Shown in pieces: positions 15,630 to 22,616 of a stretch of DNA of 29,107 nt. Position numbers and translations under genes: made by a program. The notes beneath the pieces were generated by a model. It was not told where the DNA came from and did not search any database. It was given only the letters and a program-made list of their open reading frames with translations. The stretch comes from a virus. Each line of letters starts with the position of its first letter. Within the stretch, counting starts at the first letter, position 1. The stretch is from IMG/VR virus record IMGVR_UViG_3300031524_000063, positions 1 to 29,107 of that record; one strand, 5' to 3'.

Positions 15630-16507
15630 GCAGTCCTTACCGGCGCAATAGTGACGGTCACCGCGTCACAGACGTTGATCTTGTACGGATCACCAGCAAC
15701 GTCGGTGACCGGCGACTGGATCGTCGCGTTCTGCACGCCGGCCTGGTCGAGAGCACCGTACATGCCGGCGAGCGTGATGCCGTAACCCAGCCGTTGTACG
15801 TTCTGCGTGTAGGCCGTGAGCGCGTTCGTGATCGCCGTCGTAACAGCACTCGCGTCCGGTCCCGGGTAGAGCGTCACCGTGGCCGCTATTAAATAATGTT
15901 GGACCTGCGCTCCCTGCACCTCGACCACATCGGTCAGCGGCCGGACATCATCCGCGTTGAGCGCGGCAGACACAGCGGCCAGCAAGTCCGGCGAAGCAGC
16001 GCCGCCGTTATCGGTGCTGTAGATCGTGACGACGACATTACCCGGCGCCGGCGAGAACGCGCTGGCGTCCGCCACGCGCAGGTCGGCCGAGAACGCAAAG
16101 TAGATGTAGGCGTTGCCCGGACCGGCACAGGAGAACGCATCCGGTGCGAGTTGCGCACGCAGGCGCAGCCGGTCATCGGTTTCGCTCGTCACGTTGCCCT
16201 GTGCATCCGTGAAACTCATGCGCAGGACACCGAACAGCGCAGCCAGATTATCCAGGTCGGAGCCCAGCGCGGTGGCCAGCATGTTGGCGTTCGCGGCGTC
16301 ATTGATCCGCTGGCGCAACATCATCTCCCGGTACGCAAACGCCTCCACCAGCTTGACGGCCGGATCCGACTCCAGCAGCGCGGAAAAAGAGGGATCCCGC
16401 GTCACCAAATCCTGGAGGATGTCGAGCTTGATCGACTCGAAATCGATCGTCTCCACCACATCCGGTGGCGTCAGCGTCGAAAGGTCGATCAGGTTGAAGC
16501 GGCTCAT
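15626..16507 (-). CDS. J: Baseplate assembly protein J (P2 gpJ)
   Basis: This 293-residue protein matches P2 gpJ (302 residues), the wedge protein of the contractile baseplate, related to Mu gp47 and T4 gp6. Family features are the start FNLIDLSTLTPPDVVETIDFE, AFAYREMMLRQRINDAA, the GSDLDNLAALFGV segment and the C-terminal VQRLGYGITLAGMYGALDQAGV region. It overlaps W upstream and I downstream by 4 bases each, so V-W-J-I is one translationally coupled P2-type block. Confidence 0.95.
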   Translation of the reverse strand: MSRFNLIDLSTLTPPDVVETIDFESIKLDILQDLVTRDPSFSALLESDPAVKLVEAFAYREMMLRQRINDAANANMLATALGSDLDNLAALFGVLRMSFTDAQGNVTSETDDRLRLRAQLAPDAFSCAGPGNAYIYFAFSADLRVADASAFSPAPGNVVVTIYSTDNGGAASPDLLAAVSAALNADDVRPLTDVVEVQGAQVQHYLIAATVTLYPGPDASAVTTAITNALTAYTQNVQRLGYGITLAGMYGALDQAGVQNATIQSPVTDVAGDPYKINVCDAVTVTIAPVRTA

Positions 16508-16845
16508 GAAAGTTGCAGGCCCTCGATGGCGATGGTTTGGCCGTCAGGCAAATACTGCGCGGTCAGCGCGATCATGATCGAACCGCCTGCCGGATCCGCG
16601 GTGACCGCTACGCTCTGCACCTGAATCCGCGGCTCCCATGTGGAAAGCGCGCCCACAGTGGCCGCCGTGATCGCCATCTTGGTGCTTTCGTTGAGTGGCT
16701 GGTCGACCAGCGCGAAGAGATCCGAGCCATAGTCGCGCAACATTACCCGGCTGAGCTTCGGCGTCAGGAGGATGTCGCGGATGCTCTGTTCAAGATGGCT
16801 GAGGCCGGCCAGCTCCGCGCCGGAATTCCCGTTCATGCCGATCAT
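16504..16845 (-). CDS. W: Baseplate protein W (P2 gpW, T4 gp25-like)
   Basis: This 113-residue protein matches P2 gpW (115 residues) and the T4 gp25 / type VI TssE lysozyme-like fold that joins the wedge to the sheath and nucleates sheath assembly. The gp25-type EPRI motif (STWEPRIQVQSV) and the upstream SIRDILLTPKLSRVMLRDYGSD region (cut here: SIRDILLTPKLSRV, MLRDYGSD) are clear. It overlaps V and J by 4 bases each. Confidence 0.94.
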   Translation of the reverse strand: MIGMNGNSGAELAGLSHLEQSIRDILLTPKLSRVMLRDYGSDLFALVDQPLNESTKMAITAATVGALSTWEPRIQVQSVAVTADPAGGSIMIALTAQYLPDGQTIAIEGLQLS

Positions 16846-17462
16846 AGTTGAGCTGGCGGAATCGACTGCGCCACTGCACCCGTGGCGCGCACATCGCCGG
16901 TCACTTTCAGAGTGCCCGCTACCTTTCCGTTCAGCGTGAGATCGCCATTGACAGTCAACGTGCCGGCAAGCGTCATGCCATTCTGCGCATTCACCGTTAC
17001 GGCCTGCGCGGTGACCGTGGCGTTGCCCTGGATGTTGATCGCCACCGCGCCCACAGCCTGAACGGCTAAAGTGTGTGCCGCGCGGTCATATGTGATCGTC
17101 GTGCCGTCGGAGTATTTCGTAATGCTTTGGTCGGCGCTGCTCCCCGGCGCTGGGTTGCTGCTGGAATAGAGCGAGCCGATAATCACGCCCTGCGACAGAC
17201 TTCCACCGGGGCAAAGGATCGCCACATGCTCACCGGCCTCCGGCGCCCACCAGGTGATGTCTCCGCCGGCGCGCGAGGTGAGCCAGGGAAGCGGCGCGGT
17301 CTGCACCTCTCCGACCTGGACCGTAGCCACGGCGTGTTGCAGGTCCACAGAGAGGATCAGCCCGCGATGAATGAGGTTGCTCACCTGATGGTTGAGCCGA
17401 GCCGTGTCCGGATCCTGCAGCTCGCCGGTCCGCGCGCCGCGCTGAATCAGAAGGTCCAGCAT
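16842..17462 (-). CDS. V: Baseplate spike protein V (P2 gpV)
   Basis: This 206-residue protein matches P2 gpV (211 residues), the trimeric central spike that pierces the outer membrane. The N-terminal OB-fold segment (LIHRGLILSVDLQHAVATVQV, then WLTSRAGGDITWWAPEAGE) is typical. The C-terminal half consists of short beta repeats with regular V/T/A/G (GAVAINIQGNATVTAQAVTV and following), as expected for the triangular spike helix. I do not see the HxH iron-binding apex motif of P2 gpV, so the tip may lack the metal or use a separate tip protein. It starts 3 bases after the neck protein gene. Confidence 0.9.
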   Translation of the reverse strand: MLDLLIQRGARTGELQDPDTARLNHQVSNLIHRGLILSVDLQHAVATVQVGEVQTAPLPWLTSRAGGDITWWAPEAGEHVAILCPGGSLSQGVIIGSLYSSSNPAPGSSADQSITKYSDGTTITYDRAAHTLAVQAVGAVAINIQGNATVTAQAVTVNAQNGMTLAGTLTVNGDLTLNGKVAGTLKVTGDVRATGAVAQSIPPAQL

Positions 17463-17465
17463 GCC

Positions 17466-18032
17466 TTAGCCGCCCACCACTTCGATGTAATCCGCCTGAT
17501 TGGCAACACCGATGTCCGGCGCAATGCCGACAAAGACCTCCGTCGGCGCAATGCCATCCACATGAGGATCCGTGATCGTCTCTGTGTAGTAGGTGACCGT
17601 ATAAACGAGTTGCACCATCGCGACAGCATCGACGCCACCGGGCTTGAGAGTGACAGTGCTGCGCTGCAGCAGGGACTTCGAGGCCAGGCCTCCGAGGGTC
17701 GGATCGGAGTCCATGAATGCTTCGATCTGGTACGCGAGCTGATCGAGTTGCCGGTCAATCGGCACTCCAGAGCGCGGCATCTCCATGATCCCGGCAACGG
17801 CAAGCACCAGTTCCCGCGTCAACCGGCCCGGACTGTCCGGGTCATTTGAGACCCACGAATCCTTCTGATCGACTGACTCACTGGGTGTGTGAACGAAGAT
17901 CGCCGGCGACCAGTTGTCGCCGACCGGCTCAATCCGGTTGGCAAAAACCTGCGCGCCAGCGAGTGTTGACGCGCTCACCAGGCCCGCGGCAGTGTAATCC
18001 CGAATCAGAGACCGGGGATGATCGGTAGGCAT
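17466..18032 (-). CDS. Neck or tail terminator protein, hypothetical
   Basis: The product is 188 residues, mixed alpha/beta, starting MPTDHPRSLIRDYTAAGLVS, with a central IFVHTPSESVDQKDSW and a TRELVLAVAGIME segment. Position between the gpFII-like neck protein and spike V, together with size, fits the tail terminator or tail completion family (lambda gpU, HK97 gp10-type), which caps the tube end and joins it to the head. The similarity is by pattern and context rather than by a clear motif. Its ATG overlaps the stop of the previous gene by one base. Confidence 0.7.
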   Translation of the reverse strand: MPTDHPRSLIRDYTAAGLVSASTLAGAQVFANRIEPVGDNWSPAIFVHTPSESVDQKDSWVSNDPDSPGRLTRELVLAVAGIMEMPRSGVPIDRQLDQLAYQIEAFMDSDPTLGGLASKSLLQRSTVTLKPGGVDAVAMVQLVYTVTYYTETITDPHVDGIAPTEVFVGIAPDIGVANQADYIEVVGG

Positions 18033-18388
18033 CAGGGTTGTTTCTTCAAAAGCAGGAGCGCGCCGCCATTCTTGTTCACCAGGTCACCCTGTTTGTCCGG
18101 CTGCACGTCCCAGATGGCGTAGTTCACACCGTTGACGACCACCGTGTCGTCCTGCACGGGACCCGCAGTACCAGCGAAATCCGCCAGCCTCACGCCCAGC
18201 ACCGGATGGATCGTCGTGATCGTGCTGCCGTAGCCGTCGAGTTTGACGTTCTCGTAAGCCGCGTTGAAATATCCAGACAGAGCGATCGTGCTGCCACCGC
18301 TGAAGGTGTAAACGTAGGGCGTACCGAATCCGGTGTCCGGATCGAGCAGCGTCTCCAGCATGTCGTCAACTTGGTCTTGCCAGCTCAT
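18032..18388 (-). CDS. Head-tail attachment protein (lambda gpFII-like)
   Basis: The product is 118 residues; lambda gpFII is 117. It is beta-rich with GFGTPYVYTFSGGSTIALSG and a C-terminal DDTVVVNGVNYAIWDVQPD segment that fits the gpFII/gp16-like joining fold, which forms the stopper ring of the head-tail interface. It is the first phage gene left of the accessory island, so it is separated from the capsid gene by about 2.5 kb. No clear Shine-Dalgarno precedes the ATG; the leader is pyrimidine-rich. Downstream it is coupled to the 188-residue gene (TGATG). Confidence 0.8.
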   Translation of the reverse strand: MSWQDQVDDMLETLLDPDTGFGTPYVYTFSGGSTIALSGYFNAAYENVKLDGYGSTITTIHPVLGVRLADFAGTAGPVQDDTVVVNGVNYAIWDVQPDKQGDLVNKNGGALLLLKKQP

Positions 18389-18729
18389 TGCAAAAAGAGG
18401 GCTTGGTCTTCAGTTCGACGGGGAAGCGGAGGAAATGGGCTTTGAGTAAGTTAACTTTGGGCGCCGTTTGCGGCGCAAGAGCGGGACGGCGACTTACGCG
18501 TCCGAGTGGATTGCCTCCGGGTCACCGACTACATGGCCATCTTGTTTTTTCTAGGAAGCGTTTCGCCGTTGAAGGCCGACGGTGATCGACCGAATGTCGA
18601 ACACCAGCACCGTCAATGACGGGGCCGTTTTGCCAACCTGCTCTTTGTTAGCATTTAGTTGTGAGAGATCAGTCGATATTGATCATGGAGCCTCAACATC
18701 AACCGTCCGGCCAGCCGATGTTTCGGGCC
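18389..18729. other. Divergent intergenic region left of the accessory operon
   Basis: This stretch separates the minus-strand neck genes from the plus-strand three-gene operon. I see no gene. It holds an inverted repeat GCGCCG-TTTG-CGGCGC (18461-18476), a second inverted repeat CCGTCA-A-TGACGG (18610-18622) and a weak plus-strand promoter candidate (TTGCCA at 18630-18635, 18 bases, TTTAGT at 18654-18659). Neither hairpin has a T tract. GATCA (18667-18671) and TGATC (18680-18684) form a further short inverted repeat before the first gene. Confidence 0.4.
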
Positions 18730-19098
18730 ATGAAGGAGCATACGAACGGTTATCCCGTCGTTGGACGGTCCGGTCGCACGCTGGGTGTTCGCATTGAAGG
18801 GCCGATCCGTGACATACCCGTTGCCGAAGATGGCACTGTAGCCCCTGCAACCGGTGGGATGTCCGTTGCGCTCGATCAGGCGCGGAACCTACCGAAGCCT
18901 CGCCTACCCAGATCGCTCGGCGGCGAAGGACGGGACCCAGTGTTTCGGCTGTCTTCCGAGGAACGCGGCCCAACATTGCTTGTTCGTTCTGACCGTTACC
19001 CGCACGCATGCGTGGAGCCGCGTGGCCGCTGTCTCTTGACGCAGTTTGAATCCGCTCTGACGGCTACTAGTCCTCGCTGGAGCAAAGTGCATGAGTAA
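18730..19098 (+). CDS. Tse2-like putative toxin, first gene of accessory operon
   Basis: The product is 122 residues from the ATG at 18730. In-frame starts at 18661 (GTG), 18685 and 18718 are possible; none has a ribosome site. I chose 18730 because the conserved-looking part begins there (VVGRSGRTLGVRI). The pattern P-A-T-GGMSV, then an LP/R-rich loop, then HACVEP and a final helix ending TSPRW parallels the P. aeruginosa Tse2 toxin (P-D-T-GGTSV ... HYTIMP ... helix). Tse2 has an ADP-ribosyltransferase-like fold and is toxic in the cytoplasm. Similarity is by motif reading only. It belongs to a family I recall as widespread small hypothetical proteins. Its stop overlaps the next ATG by 8 bases. 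It lies on the strand opposite to the phage genes, as morons often do. Confidence 0.7.
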   Translation: MKEHTNGYPVVGRSGRTLGVRIEGPIRDIPVAEDGTVAPATGGMSVALDQARNLPKPRLPRSLGGEGRDPVFRLSSEERGPTLLVRSDRYPHACVEPRGRCLLTQFESALTATSPRWSKVHE

Positions 19099-19396
19099 AG
19101 AGTTTGTACGCTACCGTCAGTTGGAGCGCCGGTTGTGGATGACCCGCTGGAGGCATCAGGGAGAGGAATCCGCCGAGGAAGACGGAGTCCTCGACGAGAT
19201 GGAGGCAGCCTGGGCGGATCTCACGGAGAGTGAACGCGCCGTCTTGCGAACCGAAGGGCCGCGATGCTGGCCTATCGACTGGTCGGCGCTTCCGCCACAG
19301 TTTGCTGATGCGCAGTATGTATCCGAGCCTGAGGCGTGGGCGTACGAGGGATTCCGGTCCCCCTCGCAGGCTATTCTTTCGGTGGAAGCAGCATGA
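19091..19396 (+). CDS. Unknown acidic protein, second gene of accessory operon
   Basis: The product is 101 residues from ATG 19091, with GGAG 8 bases upstream. It is acidic and Trp-rich, mostly helical: a basic-aromatic N-terminal helix (YRQLERRLWMTRWRHQG), an EESAEEDGVLDEMEAAW acidic helix, LTESERAVLRTEGPRCWP, then a C-terminal WAYEGFRSPSQA segment. I do not recognise a domain. An acidic partner directly after a toxin-like gene, overlapping it by 8 bases, would suit an immunity or antitoxin protein; this is inference. Its stop overlaps the start of the third gene (ATGA). Confidence 0.75.
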   Translation: MSKEFVRYRQLERRLWMTRWRHQGEESAEEDGVLDEMEAAWADLTESERAVLRTEGPRCWPIDWSALPPQFADAQYVSEPEAWAYEGFRSPSQAILSVEAA

Positions 19397-19986
19397 TGCA
19401 TCTCGACTCAACAGCTATCGCGAATGAGCTGACCGAGTGGTTTCAGAGCGTGCAGCGACTGACGGAGTCTAGCCTATTCAGCATTGCGCCAGAGGGACCG
19501 CATCGGGACGCCGTAGTTCTCGACGCTCTGATGCGCAACGCGAGGATAGTGTATGCGGCCGAATTGAGGTTGGATGGCAAGCTCTACTCGCCTCTTTGTT
19601 TCTTTCTCGCTGCAGCGTGCCGACAGTTGCGGACGGGCTTGGGAGTCGGGCATTGGCGGGCAGCGCTGGACAACGTACTCGACCTTCAGAGGCAATTAAC
19701 GAGTTCCCGCTCAGAGTCTGTCTATGTTGGCCTGGACCTGGGCACGCCGGCGACCATGTTTAAGGGAGAATTTGGTGAGGCGATCCGCCAGGCCGGTCTG
19801 ATCGACGGCACCAGTTTCTTGAGCAGGGAGGATCGGCAAGTCGCGCTCGGGCTGGCCATCAACTGGGGGATGAGGCTCCTACTCGCTTACGCAGTGGAAA
19901 CTCCCAGAGACAGTAGTGGTTCCGAGCGGAAGGACCTTGCTTGGTTGTCGAAGCGAGTTGGCTCTGCGATAGCCATGAGTTCATGA
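19393..19986 (+). CDS. Unknown protein, third gene of accessory operon
   Basis: The product is 197 residues from ATG 19393 (overlapping the previous stop as ATGA; a second ATG follows directly). It is largely alpha-helical: residues 5-30, 36-60, 66-104 and 125-170 read as amphipathic helices, with a hydrophobic patch at 150-168 (ALGLAINWGMRLLLAYAVE). I see no catalytic motif, signal peptide or clear membrane segment and do not recognise the family. Co-translation with the two genes before it implies a shared task. The stop lies in the palindrome TCATGA, which also contains the stop of the convergent toxin gene. Confidence 0.75.
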   Translation: MMHLDSTAIANELTEWFQSVQRLTESSLFSIAPEGPHRDAVVLDALMRNARIVYAAELRLDGKLYSPLCFFLAAACRQLRTGLGVGHWRAALDNVLDLQRQLTSSRSESVYVGLDLGTPATMFKGEFGEAIRQAGLIDGTSFLSREDRQVALGLAINWGMRLLLAYAVETPRDSSGSERKDLAWLSKRVGSAIAMSS

Positions 19987-20391
19987 ATTGGTGACGATCC
20001 TTCGGGTGAGGGCTGCTGGAGTCCAGCAGGGGGAAATTCCCTGCCTTGACGGCGGCGGCGAATTGGAACCAGCAGGGATGAGGAATGGGGGAGTGGTTTG
20101 CTTGGCCGCATAACGCCCATAGCCTCTCTGCGCTCGCCGCGTATAAACATCTTTGCGATCCCCGACCTTGTGAACCACAACCGTGGTTGCCTCATCCTCG
20201 ATGTCGTAGATGATTCGATAGTCGCCAACGCGCACCCGGTACGCGTCAACGGCGGTGAGCTTTTCCACTCCAACGGGGCGCGGATTTCTAGCAAGGGCGT
20301 CGAGTTTCTTGAAAATCCGCCGCCTGGCTGAAGCCTCCAGTTTGAGAATCTGGCGTTCGGCGGCGGTGGCAATCTCTATACCGTAGGGCAA
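19981..20391 (-). CDS. RelE/ParE-type toxin with C-terminal extension
   Basis: Residues 1-86 are a typical RelE/ParE toxin: a helical hairpin (AAERQILKLEASARRRIFKK), then NPRPVGVEKL, YRVRVGDYRIIYDIED and a final strand VVHKVGDRKDVY. RelE members cleave mRNA at the ribosome; ParE members inhibit gyrase. Pairing with a Phd/YefM antitoxin favours the RelE side. Family members usually end close to residue 86-90. Here another 50 Pro/Ser/Arg-rich residues follow, encoded by DNA that contains an inverted repeat, which suggests loss of the original stop codon. Whether the toxin is still active cannot be told. The gene starts 6 bases after the antitoxin stop. Confidence 0.88.
   Translation of the reverse strand: MPYGIEIATAAERQILKLEASARRRIFKKLDALARNPRPVGVEKLTAVDAYRVRVGDYRIIYDIEDEATTVVVHKVGDRKDVYTRRAQRGYGRYAAKQTTPPFLIPAGSNSPPPSRQGISPCWTPAALTRRIVTNS
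20013..20041. repeat. Inverted repeats inside the toxin 3' extension
   Basis: CTGCTGGA (20013-20020) and TCCAGCAG (20022-20029) are perfect inverted arms around one base. Directly next to them GGGAA-A-TTCCC (20031-20041) is another. CCAGCAGGG recurs as a direct repeat at 20069-20077. No T tract follows on either strand, so this is not a standard terminator. Confidence 0.6.
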
Positions 20392-20397
20392 CCCAAA

Positions 20398-20652
20398 TCA
20401 CTCTCCCACTTCGGCACGCAGTTGAGCCAATGATTTCGTGCCTTTCTTGCGGGTTTCTTTGCGCGACGCCAACACAGCGGCGCTGTCGAGCTTATCTTCG
20501 AGGGATTGCAGAAGCGCCAAATCCTCCATCGGGACGACGACGGCAATGGCTTTGCCGCGACGCTTCAGGATCACGCGTTCCTTGCCGAAGGAGGCCCGGT
20601 TCAGCACGCTTGAGAAATCGTTTCGGGCTACTACGGTGGTGATGGATGCCAT
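20398..20652 (-). CDS. Phd/YefM-type antitoxin
   Basis: This 84-residue protein starts at ATG 20652 with GGAG 8 bases upstream; the frame runs further up to 20835 but without support, and the promoter lies inside that extra part. The N-terminal DNA-binding part (MASITTVVARNDFSSVLNRA, then RVILKRRGKAIAVVVPMEDL) is the Phd/YefM pattern. The C-terminal part is charged (ASRKETRKKGTKSLAQLRAE) and should fold on the toxin. It neutralises the downstream RelE-type toxin and probably represses its own promoter by binding the TGTACA palindrome over the -10 box. Confidence 0.9.
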   Translation of the reverse strand: MASITTVVARNDFSSVLNRASFGKERVILKRRGKAIAVVVPMEDLALLQSLEDKLDSAAVLASRKETRKKGTKSLAQLRAEVGE

Positions 20653-20671
20653 GGCTGAAGCTCCTGCCTCA

Positions 20672-20700
20672 AATGTACATCTGAGCAAGTTCGTTGTCAA
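20672..20700 (-). promoter_or_regulatory. Toxin-antitoxin promoter with TGTACA operator candidate
   Basis: On the minus strand TTGACA (20700-20695), a 17-base spacer and TACATT (20677-20672) form a near-consensus sigma70 promoter about 20 bases upstream of the antitoxin ATG. The palindrome ATGTACAT (20673-20680) overlaps the -10 box. TGTACA is the core recognised by E. coli YefM-YoeB, so autorepression is likely. Confidence 0.8.
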
Positions 20701-20799
20701 AGCGGGTAGGACTTCGAGGACCCTTCGGTTAACAGTCGAACGGCGGGCCAGGCGAGCTGAAAGTAGCTCGGTCGATGTGCGGTGCCAGACGCCCTTGCT

Positions 20800-20828
20800 G
20801 GGAGTCGGCAGCCTGCCCACCGACTCCC
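20800..20828. repeat. Perfect hairpin between capsid gene and toxin-antitoxin promoter
   Basis: GGGAGTCGG (20800-20808) and CCGACTCCC (20820-20828) are perfect 9-bp inverted arms with an 11-base loop, about 48 bases after the capsid stop. No T tract follows on either strand. It may stabilise or process the 3' end of the capsid message, or mark an insertion boundary. The rest of the 175-base gap holds no gene. Confidence 0.6.
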
Positions 20829-20875
20829 GACGCATCGAGCCCGATCACACCGCTGGTAGTTGCGCGGAATCGTGT

Positions 20876-21898
20876 TTAGCTCATCGTCGCCTTGGTGAGC
20901 AAGGCGGGACGCAGGCACATTGGCAGGGGATTGGACTGCGTGTGCAGATCCATCCCGCGGTTGAACTTGCGCGGCTCGAGCTTGGCATAGATCGGCAGGC
21001 CGACCGTGTTGACGGTCTCGTTGAAGTCCGCCGGCGCGAACCAGGTGCGGAACGTGGTCATCGTGCCCAGCGGGAAGAAGATGGCCGAACTCTCCGGCAC
21101 GAAAACGTGATCGACGCCGTCGCCGTCGCTCGCATGGCCGAGATACTCCTCGAACGTCACGCCACCGTACCGGAAGTTGCGCCGGTTGTCGGTATCCAGT
21201 GTCTGATTGGGCAGATCGGTGTGCTGAAAGAACTGGAACGCGGTGATCACGTCCGGATGACGCGTGAAGGCGTCGAACCAGTCGGGCGCGCACAGGCAAT
21301 GCACTTCGCGCATCACCTCGCCCAACAGGTGCAGTTCCATATACCGCTTCACATTGAGCACGGCGGTCTTGACGTCGAACGCGTTGCTCGAAAACTGGAA
21401 GTTCACGATGTTCTGCGTGAGGCCGAATTCGCTGAACAGGTCGTAGATCACCGAGCCGTCGGCGTCGAGAATCTGGCCCCGCAGTGCGCCCATGCGTAGA
21501 TTCTCGAGCGTGATGTCATGCTTGCGGCGCGCCGTTTCCAGGCGCTCGGCAACGAGCGTCTCCAGCGCCTCAAGCTCGTTTTCCGAACCGAAGGCGCGCA
21601 ACCCCTGCGTTTCCTCGGGCAGGATCCCATCCTCGTGCGGGATATGCGGAATCACGAACGAGCGCACCTTGCGGCGCCCCTTGATCGCTTCCGTGCCCGG
21701 CGCGCCCACCGGCCGCGTGGGCAGCAGGTTCAGGACGCCGTCCTTCTCGTCCACGATCACGGTCCGGGTGCGAACACCCTTTTCCGTGAACAGGCCGAGC
21801 TCGTTGGTCTTGCCGTACATGTTCGGGATGACGTTGATTGCATCGGTGAGCGCAACCAGCGAAAAGCCGTCAGTCGTGAATGGATTGATCATCGGCAT
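20876..21898 (-). CDS. Major capsid protein (lambda gpE-type)
   Basis: The product is 340 residues from ATG 21898 (MPMINPFTTDGFSLVALTDA), with GAGG about 10 bases upstream; lambda gpE is 341. The upstream in-frame ATG at 21991 would overlap the decoration gene and lacks support. Family features are TDAINVIPNMYGKTNELGLF, VRTRTVIVDEKDGVLNLLP, a long acidic helix (EDGILPEETQGLRAFGSENEL and following) and the C-terminal FNETVNTVGLPIYAKLEPRK segment. Lambda-type capsid proteins adopt the HK97 fold. It follows decoration protein and protease/scaffold genes in lambda order. It is the last head gene before the accessory island. Confidence 0.95.
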   Translation of the reverse strand: MPMINPFTTDGFSLVALTDAINVIPNMYGKTNELGLFTEKGVRTRTVIVDEKDGVLNLLPTRPVGAPGTEAIKGRRKVRSFVIPHIPHEDGILPEETQGLRAFGSENELEALETLVAERLETARRKHDITLENLRMGALRGQILDADGSVIYDLFSEFGLTQNIVNFQFSSNAFDVKTAVLNVKRYMELHLLGEVMREVHCLCAPDWFDAFTRHPDVITAFQFFQHTDLPNQTLDTDNRRNFRYGGVTFEEYLGHASDGDGVDHVFVPESSAIFFPLGTMTTFRTWFAPADFNETVNTVGLPIYAKLEPRKFNRGMDLHTQSNPLPMCLRPALLTKATMS

Positions 21899-21935
21899 GG
21901 TGTGTTTTCCTCTTTCTTGATCGCGGCGACGAGTG

Positions 21936-22613
21936 TTACGCGCCCTGCCGGACCTGGATTCCTTTCGCGCCGAGTTGCGCCACGGCGGCATCCTGTTGCG
22001 CCTGCGTGATTCCCGCCGGCCAAGTCAGGCCGTACGAGGACAAGACCGCCTCGCGGGCAATCATCGTGGTCTTCACCGCGCCGGCAGTGGCGTCAGTGGT
22101 GAACAGCAGAATGCCCGCGGCGTTCTGCGTTCCGTCCGAGGCACCCAAGTTCAGCGGCACGACAGTGGCCGGAGAAACTGGTCCTACCTCGATCGAGAAC
22201 TGATCGCCGACGATGAAATCCGGCGCGCCGTCCGCAATGACGAACTTGATCTGAGTCGCGAACGCAGCACCGCCCACAGTCACCGTTCCGAGAACAGCGC
22301 CACCGGGAGCAGTCACCTGGAAAGTGCCGGCGCCGGCGGCAGCGACCGTGCACGTCGCGGTGTAGACACCCGACAGCACGCCCGCCAGAAGCGGCGTCGT
22401 GGGGTCCATGGTCAGGGCGCCGTGGCCGGTGTTCCTGCCCCCGGGGACGACCTCGATCAGGTCTGCGCCGGCCGATTTCTGACCCAGCACCGTGCCGGTC
22501 AGAATGTTCGACTGGCCAGCGGCGAGCACGACCGCATCGCGGCTGAAGCGATGATCCACGTGCTCCCACTTGAGCCAGTCGCCCTGATTGAACGCTTGAA
22601 CTTGAACGGCCAT
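21936..22613 (-). CDS. Head decoration protein (lambda gpD-like) with inserted domain
   Basis: The product is 225 residues; lambda gpD is 110. Residues 15-60 and 145-205 match the two halves of the gpD fold (SRDAVVLAAGQSNILTGTVLG, then LGASDGTQNAAGILLFTTDA and a final WPAGIT). Residues about 62-143 are an extra beta-rich Gly/Ala/Thr/Val module (GVYTATCTVAAAGAGTFQVT and following) set between them. The gpD family forms trimers that stabilise the expanded head. The extra module probably points outward. It lies 3 bases after the protease/scaffold gene and 37 bases before the capsid start. Confidence 0.88.
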   Translation of the reverse strand: MAVQVQAFNQGDWLKWEHVDHRFSRDAVVLAAGQSNILTGTVLGQKSAGADLIEVVPGGRNTGHGALTMDPTTPLLAGVLSGVYTATCTVAAAGAGTFQVTAPGGAVLGTVTVGGAAFATQIKFVIADGAPDFIVGDQFSIEVGPVSPATVVPLNLGASDGTQNAAGILLFTTDATAGAVKTTMIAREAVLSSYGLTWPAGITQAQQDAAVAQLGAKGIQVRQGA

Positions 22614-22616
22614 CGG

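Noticed and set aside
18582-18797. Plus-strand 71-codon frame upstream of the accessory operon
   Set aside because: It overlaps the Tse2-like gene in another frame and has no ribosome site or recognisable pattern.
20653-20835. N-terminal 61-codon extension of the antitoxin frame
   Set aside because: The promoter and ribosome site lie inside this stretch, and the Phd/YefM fold begins at the ATG at 20652.
21899-21991. N-terminal 31-codon extension of the capsid protein
   Set aside because: It overlaps the decoration gene, is Arg-rich and has no ribosome site; the ATG at 21898 gives the family length.
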